Origin: Roseiflexaceae bacterium
GTDB taxonomy: Bacteria > Chloroflexota > Chloroflexia > Chloroflexales > Roseiflexaceae
Length of the DNA stretch: 5,963 nt
Assembly (NCBI GenBank): GCA_014381165.1
Contig: JACMIM010000504.1
Span: forward strand, 1 to 5,963
Reading direction: 5' to 3'
Below are positions 1 to 5,096 of this stretch, piece by piece. The position numbers were made by a program, and so were the translations under genes. The notes under the pieces are model-generated. The model saw only the letters and a program-made list of their open reading frames with translations, did no database searches and had not been told where the DNA came from. Within the stretch, counting starts at the first letter, position 1. Every line of letters starts with the position of its first letter.

Positions 1-109
1 GCACCAAACAACGAAACAATGATGAGTTAGTTCGTTGCCCGCCGCAGACGAAATGAAAACTTTTGGGCAACCGCGTAACTCCTACAAGAGATAGAAAGGC
101 AGGTGTTCG

Positions 110-373
110 ATGGCGTATCTGATCTGGCCGCTGATAGGTGTAATCATTGGCCTCGTGATGGGCAAAGCGCTTGGCACCACTCTGCGGCAGCCGCAGACCC
201 GCGGTGCCCCACTGGTTGGTGCGCTCGGTGGGCTGATTGGCGGGATTGTCGGCGATGGTGTGCCGCATGCGGCGACCAATTCAGTCACCTTCACCAGCCT
301 GATCGGCGCAATGATCGGCGCGCTCGTGTTCTGCTGGGCTGTGCGCGGGCGCACCCGCGATGTCGAGCCGTAG
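110..373 (+). CDS. Small glycine-zipper membrane protein, GlsB/YeaQ/YmgE (transglycosylase-associated) type
   Basis: This 87-residue protein is almost entirely hydrophobic. Three membrane segments are visible: about residues 3-22, 34-51 and 60-79. The middle one is a glycine zipper (GALGGLIGGIVGDG) and the third contains SLIGAMIGAL. A short polar loop with Arg, Gln and Thr separates the first two, and the tail is charged (RGRTRDVEP). Length, segment order and glycine pattern fit the GlsB/YeaQ/YmgE family, small inner-membrane proteins often linked to envelope or acid stress; the biochemical role is not settled. The ATG at 110 is preceded by AAAGGCAGG at 96-103, six bases upstream, the same purine-rich string found before the permease gene. 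I saw no clear promoter in 1-109. The gene converges on the permease with a 5-bp gap between stop codons. Family assignment is by topology and glycine pattern only. Confidence 0.66.
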   Translation: MAYLIWPLIGVIIGLVMGKALGTTLRQPQTRGAPLVGALGGLIGGIVGDGVPHAATNSVTFTSLIGAMIGALVFCWAVRGRTRDVEP

Positions 374-378
374 ACCGC

Positions 379-2181
379 TTACCCAATCTTCTTTTCTAGC
401 CGGTATGGTACGCTTGTCACCACGCGCCCACGCCGAACCAGCAGCGCCGTGCGAATAAACAGCGCCGTCTGATTGTGCAGCAAGTGCTGCCACCAGCGCG
501 AGGGGATGAACTCCGGCATGATGATTGTCAGCACATCATCCTCATACAGCCGGTCGACTTCATCGATATAATTTAGCAGCGGGCGCAGCAGCGAGCGATA
601 TGGTGAAGGAACGACGACCAGCGGCACGCCGCAGCCCCACTGCTCCCATTTCGCCTGCAAGCGACAGGTCGATTCCGGCTCCATATCGATATAGACCGCC
701 TGCACATTGTCGGGAGCCAGCGAAAGGCCATACTGGAGCGCGGGAATGACACCCTTGTGCATGCCTGAGACCAGCACCAGCGCCGTGTGGCGGCGCACAG
801 CCTCGATACACGGTTTCTGCTCTAGCGAGAGTTGGGCCGCGACATCGCTGTAATGCTGGCGGATGGACTGAAAGATTACCACCAGAATCGGCAGCAGCAC
901 CAGCAGCACAATCGAGGTCAGAACACCGCCGACCGCGTTGATAATCTGCCCACGCTGCCAGCCTGCCTCCTTGATCCGACGGTGGTGGACGACCATGCCA
1001 AACTGCGAGAGTGTAAAGGAGATGAACACGCCGATAGCATACAGCGGCAGCATGGCCTGCTCATGCGCTTGGAAGACAATGATCAGCAGGGCAGCGAACA
1101 CACTCAGCGCGATGATCCCATTCGAGAAAACCAGCCGGTCGCCGCGCTGCGAGAGCTGGCGTGGCAGAAACCGATCGCTCGAAAGCAGGCTGGCCAGGCG
1201 CGGGAAATCGGCGAAGGCAGTGTTGGCGGCCAGCACCAGAATCAGCGCGGTTGCCACCTGAATAAACAGAAAAGCCGGGCCGGTGCCAACTACCGCAATC
1301 GCGATCTGCGAAACGACGGTCACGCCCTCGCGTGGGACAGCGCCGTAGTGGTTGGCCAGAAAGCTGATGCCGAAGAACATGACGCCGAGCAGGCCGACCA
1401 TCCACAGAAGTGTCGTCGCAGCGTTGTGCGCCTCTGGCTTGCGGAAGGCTGGCACGCCATTCGAGATCGCCTCCACGCCGGTCAGCGCGGTGCATCCCGC
1501 CGAGAAGGCGCGCAGCAGCAGAAAGATGCCTAAGGTTTCGGTTGCAGCGGGCAACTCTGCCGGCACAATCGGCTGGACGCCGCCAAGAAACATACGCCCG
1601 ACACCAATCGTGATCAGCGCGGTCATGCTGGCGATAAACATGTAGGTGGGAATGGCGAAGATCACGCCGCTTTCTTTGACGCCACGCAGATTAATCAGCG
1701 TAACGACCGCAAGCAGCACCAGCGCAACATCGACACTGTAGCGCTCCAGATCTGTGAATCCCCAGGTGGTTGCAAGCGCCGTCAGCGCGGCCACGCCCGC
1801 CGAGATCGACACAGCGACCGTCAGCACATAGTCGATCAGCAGCGAGGCTGCCGCAATCAGCCCAGGCGTTTTACCAAGATTATCGTGGGCTACGATATAT
1901 GCGCCGCCGCCGTTCGGGTAGGCGTGAATCGTCTGCCGGTAGGAGAAGCCTACGATCGCCAGCAGCACAACAATACCGAGCGAGATCGGCACGACCAGTG
2001 AAAGCGACGTGGAGCCAACCAGAATCAGGACGCCAAGTATTGCTTCACTGGCGTAGGCAACCGAGGAAAGCGCATCCGAGGAGAAAACGGCGAGAGCGAT
2101 TGGCTTTGCCAAACGTTGGTGCTGCTGGGCCGCATTGTCAAGCGGTTTCCCGACCAGCAGATGCTTGAGCTGCGTGATCAT
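379..2181 (-). CDS. kimA: KimA-like potassium importer (APC/KUP-type permease with cytosolic USP-like C-terminal domain)
   Basis: This 600-residue permease aligns along its length with Bacillus subtilis KimA (formerly YdaO), a proton-coupled high-affinity K+ importer of about 607 residues. Visible family motifs include GKPL near residue 11, SSDALSSVAY (34-43), YPNGGGAYIV (88-97), LLIDYVLTVAVSISAG (114-129), LTGVEAISN (233-241), LVLAANTAFADFPRLA (315-330), PLYAIGVFISFTLSQ (379-393) and a soluble tail ending in RWWQHLLHNQ (562-571) and TSVPY. Asp36, Tyr43, Tyr118, Thr121 and Ser125, which I recall as K+-site residues in KimA, are present at the same numbers. The start is set at 2181 because MITQLKHLLVGKPL matches the family N-terminus. 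The frame stays open to 2391, but that stretch holds the promoter and an untranslated leader. Oddly, the TM11-TM12 turn found in relatives appears deleted around residues 425-432, leaving about 11 membrane segments. Confidence 0.9.
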   Translation of the reverse strand: MITQLKHLLVGKPLDNAAQQHQRLAKPIALAVFSSDALSSVAYASEAILGVLILVGSTSLSLVVPISLGIVVLLAIVGFSYRQTIHAYPNGGGAYIVAHDNLGKTPGLIAAASLLIDYVLTVAVSISAGVAALTALATTWGFTDLERYSVDVALVLLAVVTLINLRGVKESGVIFAIPTYMFIASMTALITIGVGRMFLGGVQPIVPAELPAATETLGIFLLLRAFSAGCTALTGVEAISNGVPAFRKPEAHNAATTLLWMVGLLGVMFFGISFLANHYGAVPREGVTVVSQIAIAVVGTGPAFLFIQVATALILVLAANTAFADFPRLASLLSSDRFLPRQLSQRGDRLVFSNGIIALSVFAALLIIVFQAHEQAMLPLYAIGVFISFTLSQFGMVVHHRRIKEAGWQRGQIINAVGGVLTSIVLLVLLPILVVIFQSIRQHYSDVAAQLSLEQKPCIEAVRRHTALVLVSGMHKGVIPALQYGLSLAPDNVQAVYIDMEPESTCRLQAKWEQWGCGVPLVVVPSPYRSLLRPLLNYIDEVDRLYEDDVLTIIMPEFIPSRWWQHLLHNQTALFIRTALLVRRGRVVTSVPYRLEKKIG

Positions 2182-2184
2182 ACA

Positions 2185-2221
2185 TGCTACCCTGCCTTTG
2201 ACACGCCCGCACCGGGTAGCA
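2185..2221 (-). promoter_or_regulatory. Hairpin over the kimA ribosome binding site
   Basis: TGCTACCC (2221-2214) pairs perfectly with GGGTAGCA (2192-2185) on the minus strand, with a 21-nt loop. The purine-rich AAAGGCAGGG before the ATG at 2181 lies partly in the loop and partly (GGG, 2192-2190) in the 3' arm. Folding would hide the ribosome binding site, giving a possible second, translational layer of control. Confidence 0.5.
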
Positions 2222-2243
2222 CCGCGCGGGGGATAATGCACAC

Positions 2244-2267
2244 AAAAAAGCGCCGGGCAGTCGGCGC
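2244..2267 (-). terminator. Intrinsic terminator within the kimA leader
   Basis: On the minus strand, GCGCCG (2267-2262) pairs with CGGCGC (2255-2250) around a 6-nt loop, ACTGCC, and is followed at once by six Ts (2249-2244). All six pairs are G-C. It lies about 100 nt after the predicted transcription start and 63 nt before the permease start codon. It therefore ends transcripts early (attenuation) or defines a short RNA of about 120 nt. Confidence 0.8.
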
Positions 2268-2317
2268 ATTGGTCGGCTGTCGCACACCACGGCCCGTCGG
2301 ATCGGCGCAACAATGCG
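2265..2317 (-). promoter_or_regulatory. Candidate antiterminator stem in the kimA leader
   Basis: CGCATTG (2317-2311) pairs perfectly with CAATGCG (2271-2265) on the minus strand, enclosing 39 nt rich in G and C. The 3' arm includes positions 2265-2267, the first three bases of the terminator's 5' arm, so the two stems cannot form together fully. The enclosed segment would be the sensing part if this is a riboswitch. Support is base pairing only. Confidence 0.5.
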
Positions 2318-2372
2318 TCTTCACACATGGCCAGGGCGAGACGTTGAACGAAGCGTGCCTCGTTGCAGCGGG

Positions 2373-2401
2373 ATGATAGCACGGTCGCCACATAACGTCA
2401 A
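2373..2401 (-). promoter_or_regulatory. Sigma-70-type promoter of the kimA-like gene
   Basis: On the minus strand, TTGACG (2401-2396) is followed by a 17-nt spacer and TATCAT (2378-2373), five of six matches to consensus at each box. A TG dinucleotide one base upstream of the -10 makes it an extended -10. Transcription should start near 2366, about 185 nt before the start codon. The -35 box lies 3 bp from the -35 box of a promoter on the other strand. Confidence 0.8.
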
Positions 2402-2404
2402 GAC

Positions 2405-2433
2405 TTGCAATTTTAGAACAAATGTGCGATAAT
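2405..2433 (+). promoter_or_regulatory. Distal promoter (P1) upstream of the pseudokinase gene
   Basis: TTGCAA (2405-2410), a 17-nt spacer and GATAAT (2428-2433), with TG one base before the -10 box, form a good extended -10 promoter. Transcription would start near 2440 and the RNA would carry the large dyad at 2458-2523 before reaching the gene at 2611. It lies back to back with the permease promoter. Confidence 0.62.
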
Positions 2434-2457
2434 ACATCGACACATCGATACTTCTTT

Positions 2458-2523
2458 ATGCGTCACCCAGCCGATGACCCGGCGCTGAAGCGCCGGATCA
2501 GGCATGTGCGCATCGTGACGTAT
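2458..2523. repeat. Nested dyad/hairpin between the two kinase promoters
   Basis: The core is a perfect 7-bp stem, CCGGCGC (2479-2485) with GCGCCGG (2490-2496), and a TGAA loop. TGA/TCA (2475-2477 with 2498-2500) extends it across one mismatch. An outer arm, ATGCGTCAC (2458-2466) with GTGACGTAT (2515-2523), adds nine pairs, one of them a G-T. No T run follows on either strand, so it is not a standard terminator. It could be an operator, a cruciform or a structured leader of the P1 transcript. Confidence 0.5.
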
Positions 2524-2546
2524 CACACTCAAACAGACGTTCACAC

Positions 2547-2575
2547 TTGCACGCGGGCGGACGGGCCGCTATACT
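2547..2575 (+). promoter_or_regulatory. Proximal promoter (P2) of the pseudokinase gene
   Basis: TTGCAC (2547-2552), a 17-nt spacer and TATACT (2570-2575) match sigma-70 boxes well. Transcription would start near 2582, giving a leader of only about 29 nt with the purine-rich GGGGGAAAG (2595-2603) ahead of the ATG at 2611. Confidence 0.68.
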
Positions 2576-2610
2576 TGATGCGTTGACGAACCACGGGGGA
2601 AAGAACGCTC

Positions 2611-4503
2611 ATGTCGGCCAACGCGCGATCACGCACAAAAACCACATCTAGCCCAAGTGCTCGTGCCCCCGGCGAGCCGCGCGAACTGCTCAATTACCGT
2701 CTTGCCGAGCGTATCGCGCAGGATGAATTGGCAACGATCTACCGTGGCACGCACCTGACGCTTGACCGGCCAGTCGATGTGCATATGCTACGCCGTACCG
2801 ATTGGGTCTCGTCCAGCCGTTTTCAGCTTGCGGCCCGCCTGGCTGCACGCTTGAGCCACCCAAATATTCTGCCTGTTATCGATGCGGGGCACGACGAACG
2901 CTATGGCGATTATATTGTCACGCCACGTATCGATGGGCGACCGCTTGACGCTGTGCTGGCCGAAGCACCGCTCGACCCGCTGTTGGCGCTGCGCGTGTTT
3001 AGCCAGCTTGGCGCAGCACTAGATTACATGCACCAGCAGTCGGTTGCGCATCGCGATGTGCGGCCAGAAAATATCACGCTGACGCCCCAAGGCATTGCCT
3101 ACCTAACCAACTTCAGCCTAGCCCACGCGCCTGACACACCCGACCTTTCGAGTATCGAGGAGGCCGACTATCTGACGGCCTACTCGGCCCCAGAGCAAAG
3201 CCTGACGGGCGGTGAGCTGCGCCCGGCCTCGGATCTGTACAGCCTAGGTGCGCTGCTTTACACCATGATTAGCGGCGAACTGCCGCCAGCGGCGGGCCAG
3301 CCGATCAAGGCCCAAGCCGATCGCGATCCCACACTGGCCGGTGCCGATCGCGTCATCCGGCGGTTGCTCTCGGTGCAGCCTGGCCAGCGCTTCGCCAACG
3401 CCGAGCAAGCGGCCACCGCGCTGCGCCAGTCGCTACGCCGCCAGATCGACGCCAGCACCGATGATATGGAAGAATCGCGCTGGGAGACCACGGCAGAGTG
3501 GCTGGAAAACCCGGTCGAATCGGTGATTGGGGATCTGATCGACCACGAGTTCCTTGGTAAATCACGCGCACGCGCCGACGCGCTGCATCGCAGCGGGGCG
3601 CTTCGTCGCACGCTCGACCGCTGGAGCCGCCAGGGCTTTCTGCGCAAACCGGCGCTTGGCCAGGTCGTTCAGCCCGAGCAAATTGTCAGCTACAACCTGT
3701 ATGCGTATGAGCTGCGGGTGCATTACGAAACGCGGGCCAAACTGGTCACGCGCGAGCGCGTGTACAAAGGCGAACCGATTAATCCGCAGTTCGCTGAACT
3801 GGCACTGTGGGAGGTACCAGTGCCGGAACTGGACGGTTTCGTAGACGCGCCCGCCGAGGTGATGGTGATCGCCGGATCACAGAAGATCATGAGCTGCGGC
3901 GAGTGCAATGGTGTCACTCAGGTGATCTGCAAACAGTGCGCTGGCAAGGGCACGGTGGAGAAGACGCGGCGAATCAAGGAGGCCGATGGCAGCGCACGCA
4001 GCGAGGCATTTGCGGCCAGCTGTGGCGTCTGCCAAGGCTATGGCAAGGTGGCATGCCCACGCTGTGAGGCTGCGGGGCAGCTGTTGCAGGAAAAGACCTT
4101 CACATGGTCGCGCCAGGGGCGAGCCTTCTTCAACGAGGACGACGTGGCCGACTACCAGAAGCTCGCGGTGCAGACCCAGGCCCAGGAGGTATTCCGCCAG
4201 CCGATCGACGCCTACGCGCCGCGCTGGTATCAAATCGCGCCGCTCAAAGAGCTGTTGGAATCGGTGATCAATGGCGGCGGCCCCGATTCACGCCTGATCG
4301 CAGCCGAGCTGATCATTCGCGGCACGCCTGTCACCGAGATCGACTACCAGCTCAAAGGCCGCCAACACAGCTTGGCGCTGATCGGTGCCAAGGACGAAGT
4401 GCGCGGCGACCTATCGCTGTTCGACGCCGAGCGCGCGCTGCTGTACGGCGCGATCGCGCTGCTAGCGTTGGCGCTCGTGCTCGTGCTGATCTTCTTCCGC
4501 TGA
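2611..4503 (+). CDS. Pseudokinase fused to a DnaJ-type cysteine finger and a C-terminal membrane anchor
   Basis: A protein of 630 residues. Residues about 28-276 have the fold of a PknB-like Ser/Thr kinase: SHPNILPV (82-89), HRDVRPEN (147-154), APEQ (193-196) and SDLYSLGALLY (207-217). ATP-site residues are lost: the glycine loop reads IAQDELA, the VAIK lysine is His58, the helix-C glutamate position is Ala74, and DFG is Asn167-Phe-Ser169. This is most likely a pseudokinase. Residues about 281-428 match nothing I recognise. Residues 429-489 carry four CxxC units (429/432, 440/443, 471/474, 482/485). The middle two fit the DnaJ CxxCxGxG pattern, but no J domain is present. Residues 609-629 form one hydrophobic helix ending in FFR, a tail anchor that would leave the rest in the cytoplasm. 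Two promoters lie upstream, and it is divergent from the K+ importer. A scaffold or sensor role is inferred; no partner is identified. Confidence 0.87.
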   Translation: MSANARSRTKTTSSPSARAPGEPRELLNYRLAERIAQDELATIYRGTHLTLDRPVDVHMLRRTDWVSSSRFQLAARLAARLSHPNILPVIDAGHDERYGDYIVTPRIDGRPLDAVLAEAPLDPLLALRVFSQLGAALDYMHQQSVAHRDVRPENITLTPQGIAYLTNFSLAHAPDTPDLSSIEEADYLTAYSAPEQSLTGGELRPASDLYSLGALLYTMISGELPPAAGQPIKAQADRDPTLAGADRVIRRLLSVQPGQRFANAEQAATALRQSLRRQIDASTDDMEESRWETTAEWLENPVESVIGDLIDHEFLGKSRARADALHRSGALRRTLDRWSRQGFLRKPALGQVVQPEQIVSYNLYAYELRVHYETRAKLVTRERVYKGEPINPQFAELALWEVPVPELDGFVDAPAEVMVIAGSQKIMSCGECNGVTQVICKQCAGKGTVEKTRRIKEADGSARSEAFAASCGVCQGYGKVACPRCEAAGQLLQEKTFTWSRQGRAFFNEDDVADYQKLAVQTQAQEVFRQPIDAYAPRWYQIAPLKELLESVINGGGPDSRLIAAELIIRGTPVTEIDYQLKGRQHSLALIGAKDEVRGDLSLFDAERALLYGAIALLALALVLVLIFFR

Positions 4504-4511
4504 CAGGCCTT

Positions 4512-4605
4512 ATGGGAAGATTAGCGGTCAAGGAAATACTTGATACTTGTTTCGTATTTTGGTGCTTCGCATCAAAATACGAAACAAAAGAGCTAGATTT
4601 CCCAT
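4512..4605. repeat. AT-rich intergenic element with inverted ends and three-way-junction fold
   Basis: The ends are inverted copies: ATGGGAA (4512-4518) with TTCCCAT (4599-4605), then TAGC (4522-4525) with GCTA (4592-4595), with G-T, A-A and T-G juxtapositions between. Inside lie a 5-bp hairpin, TCAAG/CTTGA (4528-4532 with 4539-4543), and the long hairpin at 4547-4587. A 7-bp tandem repeat, ATACTTG (4536-4549), bridges the two. No target-site duplication is obvious. It could be a small non-autonomous inverted-repeat element, an untranslated structured RNA, or an elaborate shared terminator between two convergent genes. Confidence 0.5.
4547..4587. terminator. Long perfect hairpin between convergent genes; possible bidirectional terminator
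   Basis: Fifteen perfect pairs join 4547-4561 and 4573-4587. A G-T pair and TGC/GCA extend the stem to 19 pairs closed by a TTC loop. About one third of its bases are G or C, well below its flanks. It sits between the stop codons of the pseudokinase (4503) and the RHH gene (4640). No T run follows on either strand, so a terminator function is only the simplest guess; the hairpin itself is certain. Confidence 0.45.
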
Positions 4606-4639
4606 GCTGCCGCAGGTTGAAGTCGCCAAGGCAGTAGAG

Positions 4640-4963
4640 CTATTCCGCCTGACGCAACTCGGCCTCGATGTCGGCTATGTAGGTACTAAGCCAAGCCGGC
4701 GCAGCCGCACCTGCAGCCTCGCGGCGAGCGCGCAGGCGGGCCAACTCGGCGCGCCGCTTGCGCGTGTCCGCGCTGCGCTCAGTGCTAGCGTTCGGCACTA
4801 TCTCAGGCGCTGGTAGCCCATCCAAATACGTGCCCACGACATTCGTGACTAGTTCTGAAATATCGACTCGCTCGACGCGCGTGAGCTGATCCAGTTTGGC
4901 ACGCTGCTCTGGGGTGAGAAACAGCCGGGCCGGAATGGTGTATGTTCCTTGTCGCTCTGTCAT
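4640..4963 (-). CDS. Ribbon-helix-helix (CopG/Arc-type) DNA-binding protein
   Basis: A protein of 107 residues. A short strand (about 9-15, YTIPARL) is followed by LTPEQRAKLDQLTRV (16-30) and, after a turn, DISELVTNVVGTYLDGL (34-50). This is the strand-helix-helix pattern of RHH regulators, which bind DNA as dimers through the paired strands. The rest (about 62-107) is a charged, Arg/Ala/Glu-rich helical region that may mediate oligomerisation or partner contact. The ATG at 4963 is chosen over the open frame up to 5035 because GGAGG lies five bases upstream and the predicted promoter overlaps the longer version. Its own promoter, a palindrome near the transcription start and a tandem repeat upstream suggest autoregulation. 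RHH proteins are often antitoxins, but no toxin gene adjoins it here, so an orphan regulator is equally possible. Confidence 0.8.
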   Translation of the reverse strand: MTERQGTYTIPARLFLTPEQRAKLDQLTRVERVDISELVTNVVGTYLDGLPAPEIVPNASTERSADTRKRRAELARLRARREAAGAAAPAWLSTYIADIEAELRQAE

Positions 4964-4984
4964 CGAGGCCTCCAGTATCGTACA

Positions 4985-4996
4985 TACGCATGCGTA
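4985..4996. promoter_or_regulatory. Perfect 12-bp palindrome, candidate operator of the RHH gene
   Basis: TACGCATGCGTA is a perfect palindrome centred about 11 bp downstream of the predicted transcription start and before the GGAGG ribosome binding site. It abuts an 8-bp palindrome, AGCTAGCT (4996-5003). A dimeric repressor bound here would block the RHH promoter. Function is inferred from position. Confidence 0.48.
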
Positions 4997-5007
4997 GCTA
5001 GCTCGGT

Positions 5008-5035
5008 ATTGTAGCGCGTTCTGCTGGTTTCGCAA
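5008..5035 (-). promoter_or_regulatory. Promoter of the RHH gene
   Basis: On the minus strand, TTGCGA (5035-5030), a 16-nt spacer and TACAAT (5013-5008) form a good sigma-70-type promoter. Transcription would start near 5001, about 38 nt before the ATG at 4963. Confidence 0.62.
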
Positions 5036-5056
5036 GGGCTTTCGCGTGTCCCCACC

Positions 5057-5080
5057 ATAGATAATTGTATAGATAATTGT
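5057..5080. repeat. Perfect 12-bp tandem repeat upstream of the RHH promoter
   Basis: ATAGATAATTGT occurs twice with no gap (5057-5068 and 5069-5080), an AT-rich island in GC-rich surroundings. It lies about 22 bp upstream of the -35 box of the RHH gene and 16 bp after the stop of the rhodanese gene. A 12-bp period of about one helical turn would place two protein dimers on the same DNA face, as RHH proteins often bind. Confidence 0.7.
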
Positions 5081-5096
5081 CGAAGAAGAGTGCTGT

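Larger units (their letters stand above)
2182..2366 (-). promoter_or_regulatory. Structured 5' leader (riboswitch or attenuator-like) of the kimA-like gene
   Basis: The predicted transcript runs about 185 nt before the permease start. It opens with a 5-bp hairpin, AACGA/TCGTT (2364-2360 with 2351-2347). It then contains a 7-bp stem, CGCATTG/CAATGCG (2317-2311 with 2271-2265), an intrinsic terminator (2267-2244) sharing three bases with that stem, and finally an 8-bp hairpin over the ribosome binding site (2221-2214 with 2192-2185). Mutually exclusive antiterminator and terminator stems between promoter and start codon are the classic layout of a transcriptional riboswitch or attenuator. In Bacillus, kimA is controlled by the c-di-AMP ydaO riboswitch. 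I looked for its conserved segments and did not recognise them, so the ligand or factor is unknown. Confidence 0.65.

Noticed and set aside
53..94. 13-codon frame starting MKTFGQPR upstream of the small membrane gene
   Set aside because: Too short, with no ribosome binding site and no resemblance to a known leader peptide.
103..399. 98-codon frame overlapping the small membrane protein gene
   Set aside because: It lacks a properly spaced ribosome binding site and encodes a Cys/Arg/Trp-rich string, while the frame at 110 encodes a coherent glycine-zipper membrane protein.
832..1533. 233-codon open frame on the + strand inside the permease gene
   Set aside because: It is antisense to well-conserved permease sequence and encodes a low-complexity Gln/His/Arg-rich string typical of a shadow frame.
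2241..2328. Cys-rich leader peptide beginning MCEDALLRR in the kimA leader
   Set aside because: It has several Cys codons, but I see no ribosome binding site and no stop before the permease frame, and the codons coincide with pairing segments, so the Cys content may be chance.
2182..2366. c-di-AMP ydaO-class riboswitch
   Set aside because: Expected from the gene, but the conserved ydaO blocks were not recognised on reading the leader; a covariance-model search would settle it.
2182..2391. Longer permease start giving 670 residues
   Set aside because: The extra 70 codons cover the promoter -10, the leader terminator and the predicted transcription start, and KimA relatives begin at the residue matching MITQLKHLL.
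4547..4587. Integron attC-like site
   Set aside because: The hairpin is nearly perfect and lacks the core-site triplets and the bulged bases that define attC; there is no integrase or cassette array nearby.
4104..4637. 177-codon open frame overlapping the end of the pseudokinase gene
   Set aside because: It is Arg/Ala-rich and out of frame with conserved coding sequence; it also runs through the intergenic hairpin.
4964..5035. Upstream extension of the RHH protein to 131 residues
   Set aside because: The extension overlaps the predicted promoter, and GGAGG lies five bases before the ATG at 4963.
4640..5096. Toxin-antitoxin module
   Set aside because: The RHH protein could be an antitoxin, but no second small gene overlaps or adjoins it on the same strand.
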